64,000 nucleotides of DNA, from assembly GCF_040958095.1 (NCBI RefSeq), contig NC_091214.1, positions 4,739,239 to 4,803,238 of the forward strand. The letters run 5' to 3'. The position numbers and the translations under genes are program-made. A model generated the notes under the pieces. The model did no database searches. It was not told where the DNA came from and saw nothing but the letters and a program-made list of their open reading frames with translations. The stretch comes from Procambarus clarkii. Lineage: Eukaryota; Arthropoda; Malacostraca; Decapoda; Cambaridae. Numbering within the stretch: the stretch's first letter is position 1; every line of letters starts with the position of its first letter. Shown one piece after another: positions 43,843 to 55,330 of this stretch.

Positions 43843-46190
43843 TAGCGAGAGAGCCTGGGAGTGTAGCGAGAGGGCCTGGGAGTGTAACGCGAGAGCCTGG
43901 GAGTGCAGCGAGAGGGCCTGGGAGTGTAACGCGAGAGCCTGGGAGTGTAGCGAGAGAGCCTGTGAGTGTAGCGAGAGGGCCTGGGAGTGTAACGCGAGAG
44001 CCTGGGAGTGTAGCGAGAGAGCCTGGGAGTGTAGCGAGAGAGCCTGGGAGTGTAGCGAGAGGGCCTGGGAGTGTAACGCGAGAGCCTGGGAGTGTAGCGA
44101 GAGAGCCTGGGAGTGTAGCGAGAGAGCCTGGGAGTGTAGCGCGAGAGCCTGGGAGTGCAGCGCGAGAGCCTGGGAGTGCAGCGCGAGAGCCTGGGAGTGT
44201 AGCGCGAGAGCCTGGGAGTGTAGCGCGAGAGCCTGGGAGTGTAGCGAGAGACCCTTGGAGTGTAGCGAGAGAGCCTGGGAGTGTAGCGAGAGAGCCTGGG
44301 AGTGTAGCGAGAGAGCCTGGGAGTGTAGCGAGAGAGCCTGGGAGTGTAGCGAGAGAGCCTGGGAGTGTAGCGAGAGAGCCTGGGAGTGTAGCGAGAGAGC
44401 CTGGGAGTGTAGCGAGAGAGCCTGGGAGTGTAGCGAGAGAGCCTGGGGGTGTAGCGAGAGAGCCTGGGAGTGTAGCGAGAGAGCCTGGGAGTGCAGCGCG
44501 AGAGCCTGGGAGTGCAGCGCGAGAGCCTGGGAGTGCAGCGCGAGAGCCTGGGAGTGCAGCGCGAGAGCCTGGGAGTGCAGCGCGAGAGCCTGGGAGTGCA
44601 GCGCGAGAGCCTGGGAGTGCAGCGCGAGAGCCTGGGAGTGCAGCGCGAGAGCCTGGGAGTGCAGCGCGAGAGATTGGGAGTGTACCGAGAGCGCCTGGGA
44701 GTGTAGCGAGAGAGCCTGGGGGTGTAGCGAGAGCGCCTGGGAGTGTAGCAAGAGAGCCTGGGAGTGTAGCGAGAGAGCCTGGGAGTGTAGCGAGAGAGCC
44801 TGGGAGTGTAGCGAGAGAGCCTGGGAGTGTAGCGAGAGAGCCTGGGAGTGTAGCGAGAGAGCCTGGGAGTGTAGCGAGAGAGCCTGGGAGTGTAGCGAGA
44901 GAGCCTGGGAGTGTAGCGAGAGAGCCTGGGAGTGTAGCGAGAGAGCCTGGGGGTGTAGCGAGAGAGCCTGGGAGTGTAGCGAGAGAGCCTGGGAGTGCAG
45001 CGCGAGAGCCTGGGAGTGCAGCGCGAGAGCCTGGGAGTGCAGCGCGAGAGCCTGGGAGTGCAGCGCGAGAGCCTGGGAGTGCAGCGCGAGAGCCTGGGAG
45101 TGCAGCGCGAGAGCCTGGGAGTGCAGCGCGAGAGCCTGGGAGTGCAGCGCGAGAGCCTGGGAGTGCAGCGCGAGAGCCTGGGAGTGCAGCGCGAGAGATT
45201 GGGAGTGTACCGAGAGCGCCTGGGAGTGTAGCGAGAGAGCCTGGGGGTGTAGCGAGAGCGCCTGGGAGTGTAGCAAGAGAGCCTGGGAGTGTAGCAAGAG
45301 AGCCTGGGAGTGTAGCGAGAGAGCCTGGGAGTGTAGCGAGAGAGCCTGGGAGTGTAGCGAGAGAGCCTGGGAGTGTAGCGAGAGAGCCTGGGAGTGTAGC
45401 GAGAGAGCCTGGGAGTGTAGCGAGAGAGCCTGGGAGTGTAGCGAGAGAGCCTGGGAGTGTAGCGAGAGAGCCTGGGAGTGTAGCGAGAGAGCCTGGGGGT
45501 GTAGCGAGAGAGCCTGGGGGTGTAGCGAGAGTGCCTGGGAGTGTAGCGAGAGAGCCTGGGAGTGTAGCGAGAGAGCCTGGGAGTGTAGCGAGAGAGCCTG
45601 GGAGTGTAGCGAGAGAGCCTGGGAGTGTAGCGAGAGAGCCTGGGAGTGTAGCGAGAGATCCTGGGAGTGTAGCGCGAGAGCCTGGGAGTGTAGCGCGAGA
45701 GCCTGGGAGTGTAGCGCGAGAGCCTGGGAGTGTAGCGCGAGAGCCTGGGAGTGTAGCGCGAGAGCCTGGGAGTGTAGCGCGAGAGCCTGGGAGTGTAGCG
45801 AGAGACCCTTGGAGTGTAGCGAGAGAGCCTGGGAGTGTAGCGAGAGCCTGGGAGTGTAGCGAGAGAGCCTGGGAGTGTAGCGAGAGAGCCTGGGAGTGTA
45901 GCGAGAGAGCCTGGGAGTGTAGCGAGAGAGCCTGGGAGTGTAGCGAGAGAGCCTGGGAGTGTAGCGAGAGAGCCTGGGAGTGTAGCGAGAGAGCCTGGGG
46001 GTGTAGCGAGAGAGCCTGGGAGTGTAGCGAGAGAGCCTGGGGGTGTAGCGAGAGAGCCTGGGAGTGTAGCGAGAGATCCTGGGAGTGTAGCGAGAGCGCC
46101 TGGGAGTGTAGCGAGAGAGCCTGGGAGTGTAGCGAGAGAGCCTGGGAGTGTAGCGAGAGAGCCTGGGAGTGTAGCGACAGAGCCTGGGAG
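43843..46190. repeat. Homogeneous 21-bp array, B3 (about 112 copies) with higher-order repeat
   Basis: The largest array. Monomer types AGTGTAGCGAGA, AGTGCAGCGCGA and AGTGTAACGCGA are arranged in blocks. A 25-monomer pattern, marked by 'gagattgggagtgtaccgag' at 44671 and again at 45196, repeats with a period of 525 bp. Open frames of up to 748 codons on the plus strand (REPGSVA-type heptads) are artefacts. Confidence 0.95.
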
Positions 46191-46714
46191 CTTGAAGCTA
46201 GGAAATAATACCCTGGATAGACCTTAGCGGGATTAGAATTTTTGTTTTTTTTAATTTAATATTTAGTGCTAATTGCATTGAGAGACGAACCAAAGCTGCC
46301 TATAACTAATGCCTGTGACCGCCTATAATCACCCAAACCTCGTACCCCGAGCTACCAATCACTACCACTACCAATCACCAAATTATAGATTCTACGGAGC
46401 CTATACATCCAAACCTTTTTCTCAGTTTACCACTCGATAAAATCCGTAACTATTTTAGCCTAACCTGAAGCGTACGAAACCAACCAACCCCCCCAACCCC
46501 ATCGTGGCGTATGCATATCAAAACGTCAGTATTATGGCGCTTTAATTCGTATGAACACGTCCCATTTATTAAGGGATTGGTCGACTCCGTCATAAATGTG
46601 ACGTATTGGGGCAAGAGGACATTTAAAAGAAAAAGACTTTTCTTCAATAGAGGACATGAAGAGGAGGGTGGTGGGGGGAAGTCGGCTTGATCAACCACCC
46701 TGTTTGAGCACACA

Positions 46715-47680
46715 GGTCATGTAACAGGTGGTTGACAGGTCATGTAACAGGTGGTTGACAGGTCATGTAACAGGTGGTTGAGAGGTCATGTAACAGGTGG
46801 TTGACAGGTCATGTAACAGGCGGTTGACAGGTCATGTAACAGGCGGTTGACAGGTCATGTAACAGGTGGTTGACAGGTCATGTAACAGGCGGTTGACAGG
46901 TCATGTAACAGGCGGTTGACAGGTCATGTAACAGGCGGTTGACAGGTCATGTAACAGGCGGTTGACAGGTCATGTAACAGGTGGTTGACAGGTCGTGTAA
47001 CAGGCGGTTGACAGGTCATGTAACAGGTGGTTGACAGGTCGTGTAACAGGTGGTTGACAGGTCATGTAACAGGTGGTTGACAGGTCATGTAACAGGTGGT
47101 TGACAGGTCATGTAACAGGCGGTTGACAGGTCGTGTAACAGGTGGTTGACAGGTCATGTAACAGGTGGTTGACAGGTCATGTAACAGGTGGTTGACAGGT
47201 CATGAAACAGGTGGTTGACAGGTCATGTAACAGGCGGTTGACAGGTCATGTAACAGGCGGTTGACAGGTCATGTAACAGGCGGTTGACAGGTCATGTAAC
47301 AGTTGGTTGACAGGTCATGTAACAGTTGGTTGACAGGTCATGTAACAGGCGGTTGACAGGTCGTGTAACAGGTGGTTGACAGGTCATGTAACAGGTGGTT
47401 GACAGGTCATGTAACAGGTGGTTGACAGGTCATGTAACAGGCGGTTGACAGGTCGTGTAACAGGTTGTTGACAGGTCATGTAACAGGTGGTTGACAGGTC
47501 GTGTAACAGGTTGTTGACAGGTCATGTAACAGGTGGTTGACAGGTCGTGTAACAGGTGGTTGACAGGTCATGTAACAGGTGGTTCACAGGTCATGTAACA
47601 GGCGGTTGACAGGTCATGTAACAGGTGGTTGACAGGTCATGTAACAGGTGGTTCACAGGTCATGTAACAGGTGGTTGACA
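46715..47680. repeat. 23-bp array in B3 (exactly 42 periods)
   Basis: 'ggtcatgtaacaggtggttg' plus 'aca', 966 bp without phase change, with a few variants (gtcgtg, ttggttg, gttcaca). Direct repeats with no unique spacers, so not a CRISPR. Confidence 0.95.
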
Positions 47681-48765
47681 GGACCTAAAGTGCTCGTCAA
47701 CAAGCCGTCAAAACAACGGGTGACAGAAATTTGGAAATAACCAGACAGACACAGACAGATCTCCCCTCCCCCCCGTTATCCTTCATATTAATAATAATAA
47801 CAACAATGAGACAATTGTAACTGGAATTACAATTTTAATCATAATGAGAAAATCAGTATAAAAGCCCAGATGAGGCTTCGACCCTGTACACGCTGGGAAC
47901 TCATCCTCATCACATAGTTTCCACTCATTTCCTCATTGATTCATCACGTGAACGCAATTTCTTTGCACAATAATAATAAAACTACTCTAAACATTAATTA
48001 TATTAAGATAATTAATTTAATAAATTATTAAATCTAATAATAATCAACTTAGCTGCTTCTCAAGCCGGATCCACCACACGAACGCCGAGGCCCAAACTGG
48101 ATTACTGACTGACGAACGGTGGCTTGGCGCGCTCCCTCAGCGGCGGTGCCGCTACAACCAACAAATGAGAGCTATTTGTACCTCCTTGCTCGGGTTCATG
48201 CCCTATTACACCTTGGATCACGTCAGGAGCTTCTGGAGCACATGATACGACGCTTTTTAACTAATGGACTTGGTGGTAAATGACGCTGTTAACTGTCTCG
48301 ACCTTCCTCTTTGGAAGCGACGGCACCTGTGTAAATGACGCGTTAGCGATGGTGCCAGATTTCCTTAACTAGCAACCCTGAGAATAAATAGTACATTGTT
48401 TCAATACATAAATACTGTACCTACTAGACGAGCAACACTGTAATCTGATGTTATGCATTTGTTGAAATATATTATTAATAGCCTCAAGGACCAGTCAAAC
48501 TTCCTTAAAAGGCCAGGATTGAACAAGCAGTTACGCAACTACCTACGACTCTATATACATCTTTCTCAATCTTTGGCGGCTTTGTTGACATTAAACAGCT
48601 GACGAGCGTCGGAACTTCCCAAGCAAATGTTTTTATTGTTATAAACAGCGTCCTGGCGCTTCGCAGCTTATTGTACACTGTTTAATATATGTAAACAAAC
48701 CCGCCAGATATTGTACAAAAGATGTTCAGGTTCATAAGTGCTTGCGTAACTGGTTCGTGAATCCT

Positions 48766-48974
48766 GGGGCCAGATTCACAAATCAGTTACACAAACACTG
48801 AGGAATCTGCACACCTTTCCTCAATCTTTGGCGGTTGAGGAAAGATGTATTCACGTAGTGGTTGTGCTTGCAGGGGTTGAGCGTTGCTCTTTCGGCCCGC
48901 CTCTAAACTGTCAATCAACTGTTGTTGACGTTCGTTCGTAAATGCTTGCGTAACTGCTTAGTGAATCTGGCCCC
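48766..48974. mobile_element. MITE-like element, 209 bp
   Basis: Ends 'ggggccagattcacaaatca' and 'ctgcttagtgaatctggccc'+c are inverted relative to each other. It sits directly next to an older copy (about 48520-48765), the same arrangement as at 13787-14135. No coding capacity. Confidence 0.65.
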
Positions 48975-49201
48975 TCGTCCCGATGTCGTAGGACAGCTTT
49001 CATATTTATCAACAGCAATCATCAAATTATTATGAATTATTAATTATTAATATTCTTATTGGGCCAAGAAATACAATAATGGGATGTACTCACCTAGTTG
49101 TGCTTGCGGGGATTGAGCTTTGGATCTTTGGTCTCGCCACTGTCAGTGTCAGTGAGAAAATGAGTAAGAATCGTGAGGAGGGTTCGAACCTGTGTTCCTG
49201 G

Positions 49202-49456
49202 GTGTACCTATCTTGAGGTTAATACTCGAGATAATTTCGGGGCTTTTTAGTGATCCCGCGGCCCGGTCCTCGACCAGTACTCCACCCCCAGGAAGCAGCC
49301 CGTGACAGCTGACTAACACCCAGGTACCTATTTTACTGCTAGGTAACAGGGGCATAAGGCGAAAGAAACTCTGCCCAATGTTTCTCGCCGGCGCCTGGGA
49401 TCGAACCCAGGAGGACAGGATCACAAGTCCAGCGTGCTGTCCACTCGGCCGACTGA
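49202..49456 (-). mobile_element. tRNA-derived SINE, minus strand
   Basis: Reverse complement of the family at 25827-26071: B-box 'gggatcgaacccagg' on the plus strand, 'cactcggccgactg' at the A-box end, and 'gcggcccggtcctcgaccag' in the tail. It ends near 'tcttgaggttaatactcgag'. It marks the point where B3 breaks off. Confidence 0.85.
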
Positions 49457-49462
49457 CTTTCA

Positions 49463-49632
49463 CGACCCGCTTCCATTTTGTAATAAGATAATTTCTGGCC
49501 TAAGGTAATACATACGACGAGCCTAATTGTGACACAACCACCATCACCACAACATTGGTGAAACGTTGCTGGCCGAGTCGTATGTGTTACTTTAGGCCAG
49601 AAATGATTTTACTACAAAATGGAAGCGGGTCG
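49463..49632. repeat. 56-bp inverted repeat around an inverted B-tail fragment
   Basis: Arm 1 is 49463-49518 ('cgacccgcttccattttgta..') and arm 2 is 49577-49632 ('..tacaaaatggaagcgggtcg'). There are only a few mismatches, and both arms belong to the A-unit tail. The spacer ('gtgacacaaccaccatcacc', 'aacattggtgaaacgttgct') is the reverse complement of the B-tail segment at about 15694-15754. Confidence 0.9.
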
Positions 49633-50105
49633 CGAAAGTGAAGTACTCTCCCGTTTTCTGATACGGGTCTTCTTTCGACAGCTTTCGAAAGAAGACAAGG
49701 TGATCAGACGACGATGGCCTTTTAGCCTTGTCTTTAAGATGTTTAGTAATTTATGCTATTTATAAATTTATATATGTATATGTAATTTAAAAATTATTTG
49801 CCCTGAAGATTCACCTCCACTGATATATTATGTTGCATCTATTATTTAAATATATAAATATTACTGTAACATTTTACCAGAACCTTTTGTATTATCAGTT
49901 TGTAGAATATTTAAAAACCAATATAGTGTTTAAGGAATCTTTTAAATGTATATAATTAAATTTTTATCCCTTTACTATTAAACTCTTATATAGCATATAA
50001 TTATACACAATTAGCCTGAATCACTATTCTTATTTAAAGAGGTAAAAACATAGAAAAAAATTAGTTTTTATAGCAAACTAAATTATATTGTTTATTTACG
50101 GCGCA
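49633..50105. repeat. A-type tail and AT-rich leader
   Basis: It continues from the inverted repeat ('cgaaagaagacaaggtgatc') into an AT-rich leader ('tagcaaactaaattatattg'). No gene. Confidence 0.75.
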
Positions 50106-50159
50106 TAGCCTGAGAGCCTGGGAGTGTATCCAGAGAGCCTGGGAGCGTAGCAAGAGTGT

Positions 50160-50466
50160 CTGCCTGATACCTGCTTGATGGGGTTCTGTGAGTGCTTCTC
50201 CCTAAGACCGGCCGAGGACAGGCTTGACACGTGAGAGCTTGGTCCACCAGGCTGTTGCTTGGAGCGGCCCGCTGGCCCACATATCCACCACAGCCCGGTT
50301 GTTCCGGCACTTCCTGAAGAAAACTATTTAGTTTTCTCTTCAAGATGTCCAAGGTTGTTCCGGCAATATTTTTTGTACTCGCTGGGAGGATGTTGAACAA
50401 CCGTGGACCTCTGATGATTATACAATGTTCTCTGATTGTGCTTATGGCACCCATGCTCTTCACCTG
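50160..50466 (-). pseudogene. LINE ORF2 C-terminal fragment in A13
   Basis: An open minus-strand frame from 50463: MKSMGAISTIREHCIIIR, LFNILPASTKN, LDILKRKLNSFLQEVPEQPG, then YVGQRAAPSNSLVDQAL. One of the longest clean copies. Confidence 0.6.
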
Positions 50467-50688
50467 GGAACGTAGCGCGAGAACATGGGAGTGAGAGAGT
50501 TCCCCGACATTCTGGGAGCAGGTCCCATGTTACCTCAGTAAGGGTAGAATTTGAAGATGTTTTGAAATTAAATTCGGAATTTGAGAGCAATTTAATTGAA
50601 AATTGTTCTTGTATCTGCGAGTGTTTGTGTTTTGAGTGTCCCCCCCCCCCCACCGCGTAGTGTTGCCAACGGCAACTACGTCAATGGT

Positions 50689-50948
50689 GTAGTCCCCGTG
50701 GTGCAGTGGTAAGACACTCGCCTGGTGTTCCGCGAGCGCTCTGTCATGGGTTCATATCCTGGCCGGGGAGGATTTACTGGGCGCAAATCCTTAACTGTAG
50801 CCTCTGTTTATCTCAACAGTAAAATGTGTACTTGGTTGTAACAACGATTCTTCGCGGTGGGAATCGTATTCCAGGGACCTGCCCGAAACGCTACGCGTAC
50901 TAGTGGCTGTACAAGAATGTAATAACTCCTGTATATAATCTTAAAAAA
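50689..50948 (+). mobile_element. Second tRNA-derived SINE family, 260 bp, with 6-bp target duplication
   Basis: tRNA-like head: A-box 'tggtgcagtgg', stem ctcgc..gcgag, B-box 'ggttcatatcc', and a paired acceptor-like end 'tccccg..cgggga'. The body and A-rich end ('cttaaaaaaa') follow. It is flanked by AATGGT at 50683-50688 and 50949-50954, within the otherwise continuous 'gtcaatggttattgtaag' of the A unit. Different from the family at 25827. Confidence 0.9.
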
Positions 50949-51665
50949 AATGGTTATTGTAAGTCTTCAGTCCCCAGAGCTGTTTTAATATACGTTAAGG
51001 TAATTTACTTTTAGACAAACTCCTCCCTTAAGGAGGCCAAATTAACGTTCTACTGGAGGTGTTGCAGCAGCCCGTCCTTCTTAGGCTTCCCATCGTCAAG
51101 AAAACGGCGAAATTAGCATCATCTCCTAACTTACCCGAAGACCCATAACAGAAAACGGGAGTACGTCACTTTCACGAGTCGCTTCCATTTTCAAGTAAAA
51201 CAATTTCTGACCCAAAGTAACGCGTACGAGCGAAAAGCGGCGATCTTCGGCAGAAGACAAGGTGATCAGACGTAGATAGATTTTTATTCTCGTCTTTAAG
51301 AGCTTCAATAATATATGCTATTTATACACATAATATATTTATATACAATATGTAATTAAAAACTTTATTTTTACAATGAATTCTGTATAAACCTATCATG
51401 TTAGACTCATTATTTAATTATATAAATATTACTGAAAACTTTAACTAGAAATTTTTGTACTATCGTCTGTAAATTATTTGATTATCCATATAGTCTTTAA
51501 AGAATTTTTTACAATTATATATTTAAGTTTTTGTCCGTTATTTACTAATCTCGTATATAGCTTCAAAATATAGACAATCAGCCTGAATGAATATTCTTAT
51601 TTAAAGAGGAAAGTATAGAAAAAAATTAGTTTTTATAGTAAACTAAATTATATTGGTTATTAACG

Positions 51666-52848
51666 GCGCATAGCGACAAAGCCTGGGAGTGTTGCGGGAG
51701 AACATGGGTGCATAGCAAGAGAATCTGTTAGCGTAGCGAGAAAGTCTGGGAGCGTAGCGGAGAGCCTCGGTGCGTACCAACAGAGCCTGGGGGCGTAGCA
51801 AGAGAACATGGGAGCGTAGCGAAAGAGCCTGTGAGCGTAGCAAGAGAACACTGAGAGCGTAGTAGGAACATGGGAGCGTAGCTAAAGAGCCTGGGAGCGT
51901 AACGAGACAACATGGGAGCGTAGGGCGAGAACATAGGAGTGGGACAGTTCCTCGACATTCTGGGAGCAGGTCCCATGTTACGTCAGTATGGGGAGGAAAT
52001 TGAAGATGTTTCGAAATTAAATTCGAATTTGAGAGCAATTTAATTGAAAATTGTTCATGTATCTGCGAGTATTTGTGTTTAGAGTGTCCTTCCCCCCCCC
52101 CCCCACGTAGTGTTGCCAACGGCAACTACTTCAATGGTTATTGTAAGTCTTCAGTCCCCAGAGATGTTTTAATATACGTAAGGTAATTTCTTTTTAGAAA
52201 AGCTTTCTCCCCCGCCCCGCCCCCAGAAGAAAAAAAAGAGGCCAAATTAACGTCCTGCTGGAGGTGTTGCAGCAGCCCGTCCTTCTAAGGTTTCCCAACC
52301 TCAAGAAAACGGTAAAATTAGTGTCCTCTCCTAACCTACCAGAGGACCTATAACAGAAAACGGGACAGAACGTCACTTTCGCGAATCTCCTCCATTTTCT
52401 AGTACGACAATTTTTGACATAAATTAACGCAAGCGAGCAATATGTGAAGGTCCTCGATAGAGGACACGTTGATCAGACGACGAAACCCTTTAAACCTTGT
52501 CTTTTAAATCTACTGTAATAATCTTGAATATATCTTTTCAAAATTTTTATTCAATAATTTTAGGGTAAACACTCATCACTGCACGCAGAATTTAACTAGT
52601 TATAACTTTCCATAAAGTTTACTAAAGAATATTTGTATTATCATTTGCTAATTAAAGGGAGTTAACCTTAAATTTTTAAAATTTCCTTTTATAAGTATAT
52701 ATTATTTTTTTTATGCATTTATAAATAATCTTTTTAATTGCTTGTAATAATATAAAATAAACTTAAAACTATATTTGTATTGAAAAAGAAAAATGTAAAA
52801 GAAACATGGACTTTTATAGTACACTAAATTATATTAGTTATTTACAAC
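51666..52848. repeat. A unit 14, LINE fragment absent
   Basis: An irregular 21-bp array (51668-51945) runs straight into 'cctcgacattctgggagcag', so the LINE fragment that normally interrupts the array is missing. Then poly-C/hairpin, the pre-B tail subtype and a leader. Confidence 0.85.
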
Positions 52849-54762
52849 GCATAGCGAGAGCGCCTGGGAGTGTAGCGAGAGAGCCTGGGAGTGTAGCGAG
52901 AGCGCCTGGGAGTGTAGCGAGAGAGCCTGGGAGTGTAGCGAGAGAGCCTGGGAGTGTAGCGAGAGAGCCTGGGAGTGTAGCGAGAGAGCCTGGGAGTGTA
53001 GCGAGAGAGCCTGGGAGTGTAGCGAGAGAGCCTGGGAGTGTAGCGAGAGAGCCTGGGAGTGTAGCGAGAGAGCCTGGGAGTGTAGCGAGAGAATCTGGGA
53101 GTGTAGCGAGAGAGCCTGGGAGTGTAGCGAGAGAGCCTGGGAGTGTAGCGAGAGAGCCTGGGAGTGTAGCGAGAGAACCTGGGAGTGTAGCCAGAGAGCC
53201 TGGGAGTGTAGCCAGAGAGCCTGGGAGTGTAGCCAGAGAGCCTGGGAGTGTAGCCAGAGAGCCTGGGAGTGTAGCCAGAGAGCCTGGGAGTGTAGCCAGA
53301 GAGCCTGGGAGTGTAGCCAGAGAGCCTGGGAGTGTAGCCAGAGAGCCTGGGAGTGTAGCCAGAGAACCTGGGAGTGTAGCCAGAGAGCCTGGGAGTGTAG
53401 CCAGAGAGCCTGGGAGTGTAGCCAGAGAGCCTGGGAGTGTAGCCAGAGAGCCTGGGAGTGTAGCCAGAGAGCCTGGGAGTGTAGCCAGAGAGCCTGGGAG
53501 TGTAGCCAGAGAACCTGGTAGTGTAGCGAGAGAACCTGGGAGTGTAGCCAGAGAACCTGGGAGTGTAGCCAGAGAACCTGGGAGTGTAGCGAGAGAACCT
53601 GGGAGTGTAGCGAGAGAACCTGGGAGTGTAGCGAGAGAGCCTGGGAGTGTAGCGAGAGAGCCTGGGAGTGTAGCCAGAGAGCCTGGGAGTGTAGCCAGAG
53701 AGCCTGGGAGTGTAGCCAGAGAGCCTGGGAGTGTAGCGAGAGAGCTTGGGAGTGTAGCGAGAGAGCCTGGGAGTGTAGCGAGAGAGCCTGGGAGTGTAGC
53801 GAGAGAGCCTGGGAGTGTAGCGAGAGAGCCTGGGAGTGTAGCGAGAGAGCCTGGGAGTGTAGCGAGAGAGCCTGGGAGTGTAGCGAGAGAACCTGGGAGT
53901 GTAGCCAGAGAGCCTGGGAGTGTAGCCAGAGAGCCTGGGAGTGTAGCCAGAGAGAATGGGAGTGTAGCCAGAGAGCCTGGGAGTGTAGCCAGAGAGCCTG
54001 GGAGTGTAGCCAGAGAGCCTGGGAGTGTAGCCAGAGAGCCTGGGAGTGTAGCCAGAGAGCCTGGGAGTGTAGCCAGAGAGCCTGGGAGTGTAGCCAGAGA
54101 GCCTGGGAGTGTAGCCAGAGAACCTGGGAGTGTAGCCAGAGAACCTGGGAGTGTAGCCAGAGAGCCTGGGAGTGTAGCCAGAGAGCCTGGGAGTGTAGCC
54201 AGAGAGCCTGGGAGTGTAGCCAGAGAGCCTGGGAGTGTAGCCAGAGAGCCTGGGAGTGTAGCCAGAGAGCCTGGGAGTGTAGCCAGAGAACCTGGGAGTG
54301 TAGCCAGAGAACCTGGGAGTGTAGCCAGAGAACCTGGGAGTGTAACCAGAGAACCTGGGAGTGTAGCGAGAGAACCTGGGAGTGTAGCGAGAGAACCTGG
54401 GAGTGTAGCGAGAGTGCCTGGGAGTGTAGCCAGAGAGCCTGGGAGTGTAGCCAGAGAGCCTGGGAGTGTAGCCAGAGAGCCTGGGAGTGTAGCCAGAGAG
54501 CCTGGGAGTGTAGCGAGAGAGCCTGGGAGTGTAGCGAGAGAGCTTGGGAGTGTAGCGAGAGAGCCTGGGAGTGTAGCGAGAGAGCCTGGGAGTGTAGCGA
54601 GAGAGCCTGGGAGTGTAGCGAGAGAGCCTGGGAGTGTAGCGAGAGAGCCTGGGAGTGTAGCGAGAGAGCCTGGGAGTGTAGTGAGAGAGCCTGGGAGTGT
54701 AGCGAGAGAGCCTGGGAGTGTAGCGAGAGAGCCTGGGAGTGTAGCGAGAGAGCCTGGGAGCT
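52849..54762. repeat. Homogeneous 21-bp array, B4 (about 91 copies)
   Basis: Alternating blocks of 'gtagcgagag' and 'gtagccagag' monomers, with 'gagaacctgg' variants clustering at block edges. The block pattern around 53180-53760 recurs around 53890-54560. Both strands are open throughout by arithmetic. Confidence 0.95.
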
Positions 54763-55284
54763 TGAAGGAAATAAATAATACGCTGGATATACCTTACTGA
54801 AATTAGATTTTTTTTTGTTTTTACCATTTTATGCAAGTTGCATTGAGAGACGACCCCAAGCCGCCTATAACTAATGCCAATGACCGCCTATAACCACCCA
54901 AACCTCGTACCCCGAACTACCAATCACCAAATTATAGATTCTACGAAACCTATACATCCAAACCTTTTTCTGAATTTGACACTCCGTAAAAACCTCAACT
55001 GTTTTGGCCTAACCAGAAGCTTACGAACCCAACCAACCCCCCCAACCCCATCGTGGCGTATGCATATCAAAACGTCAGTATTACGGCGCTTTAATTTGTA
55101 AGAACACGTCCCATTTATTAACGGATTGGTCGACTCCGTCATGAATGTGACGTATTGGGGCAAGAGGACTAAGCACAAGAAGTTGATATTTAAAAGAAAA
55201 AGACTTTTCTTCAACAGAGGACACGTGGGGGTTTCGGGGGGGGGGGGGGGGTCGGCTTGATCAACCCCCCTGTTTGAGCACACA

Positions 55285-55330
55285 GGTCATGTAACAGGCG
55301 ATTGACAGGTCATGGAACAGGCGGTTGACA
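55285..55330. repeat. 23-bp repeat in B4 (2 copies)
   Basis: 46 bp between the standard borders, with 'gcgattgaca' and 'catggaac' variants. Confidence 0.9.

Larger units (their letters stand above)
46191..49201. repeat. B unit 3 body, right part missing
   Basis: Homologous to B1 up to 'cctgggtgtaccta' (B1 about 14280), where a SINE follows. The part holding the 31-bp array is absent. It contains the 42-copy 23-bp array and two MITE-like copies (about 48520-48974). Confidence 0.8.
50106..51665. repeat. A unit 13, with a SINE insertion
   Basis: Only three 21-bp repeats, a LINE fragment (50160-50466), poly-C/hairpin split by a SINE at 50689-50948, the tail, and a leader. Confidence 0.85.

Noticed and set aside
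43962..46208. 748-codon plus-strand frame and similar frames in all 21-bp arrays (32603-34187, 52806-54836, 62458-63785 and others)
   Set aside because: Pure tandem 21-bp repeats with overlapping open frames on both strands. No start context, no domain, no non-repetitive part.
46715..47680. CRISPR-like regular repeats (also the 31-bp arrays)
   Set aside because: Direct head-to-tail repeats without unique spacers, in a eukaryotic satellite with no cas genes.
50697..50775. Possible tRNA gene in the second SINE
   Set aside because: Target duplication and A-rich end show a SINE, and the anticodon arm has an oversized loop.
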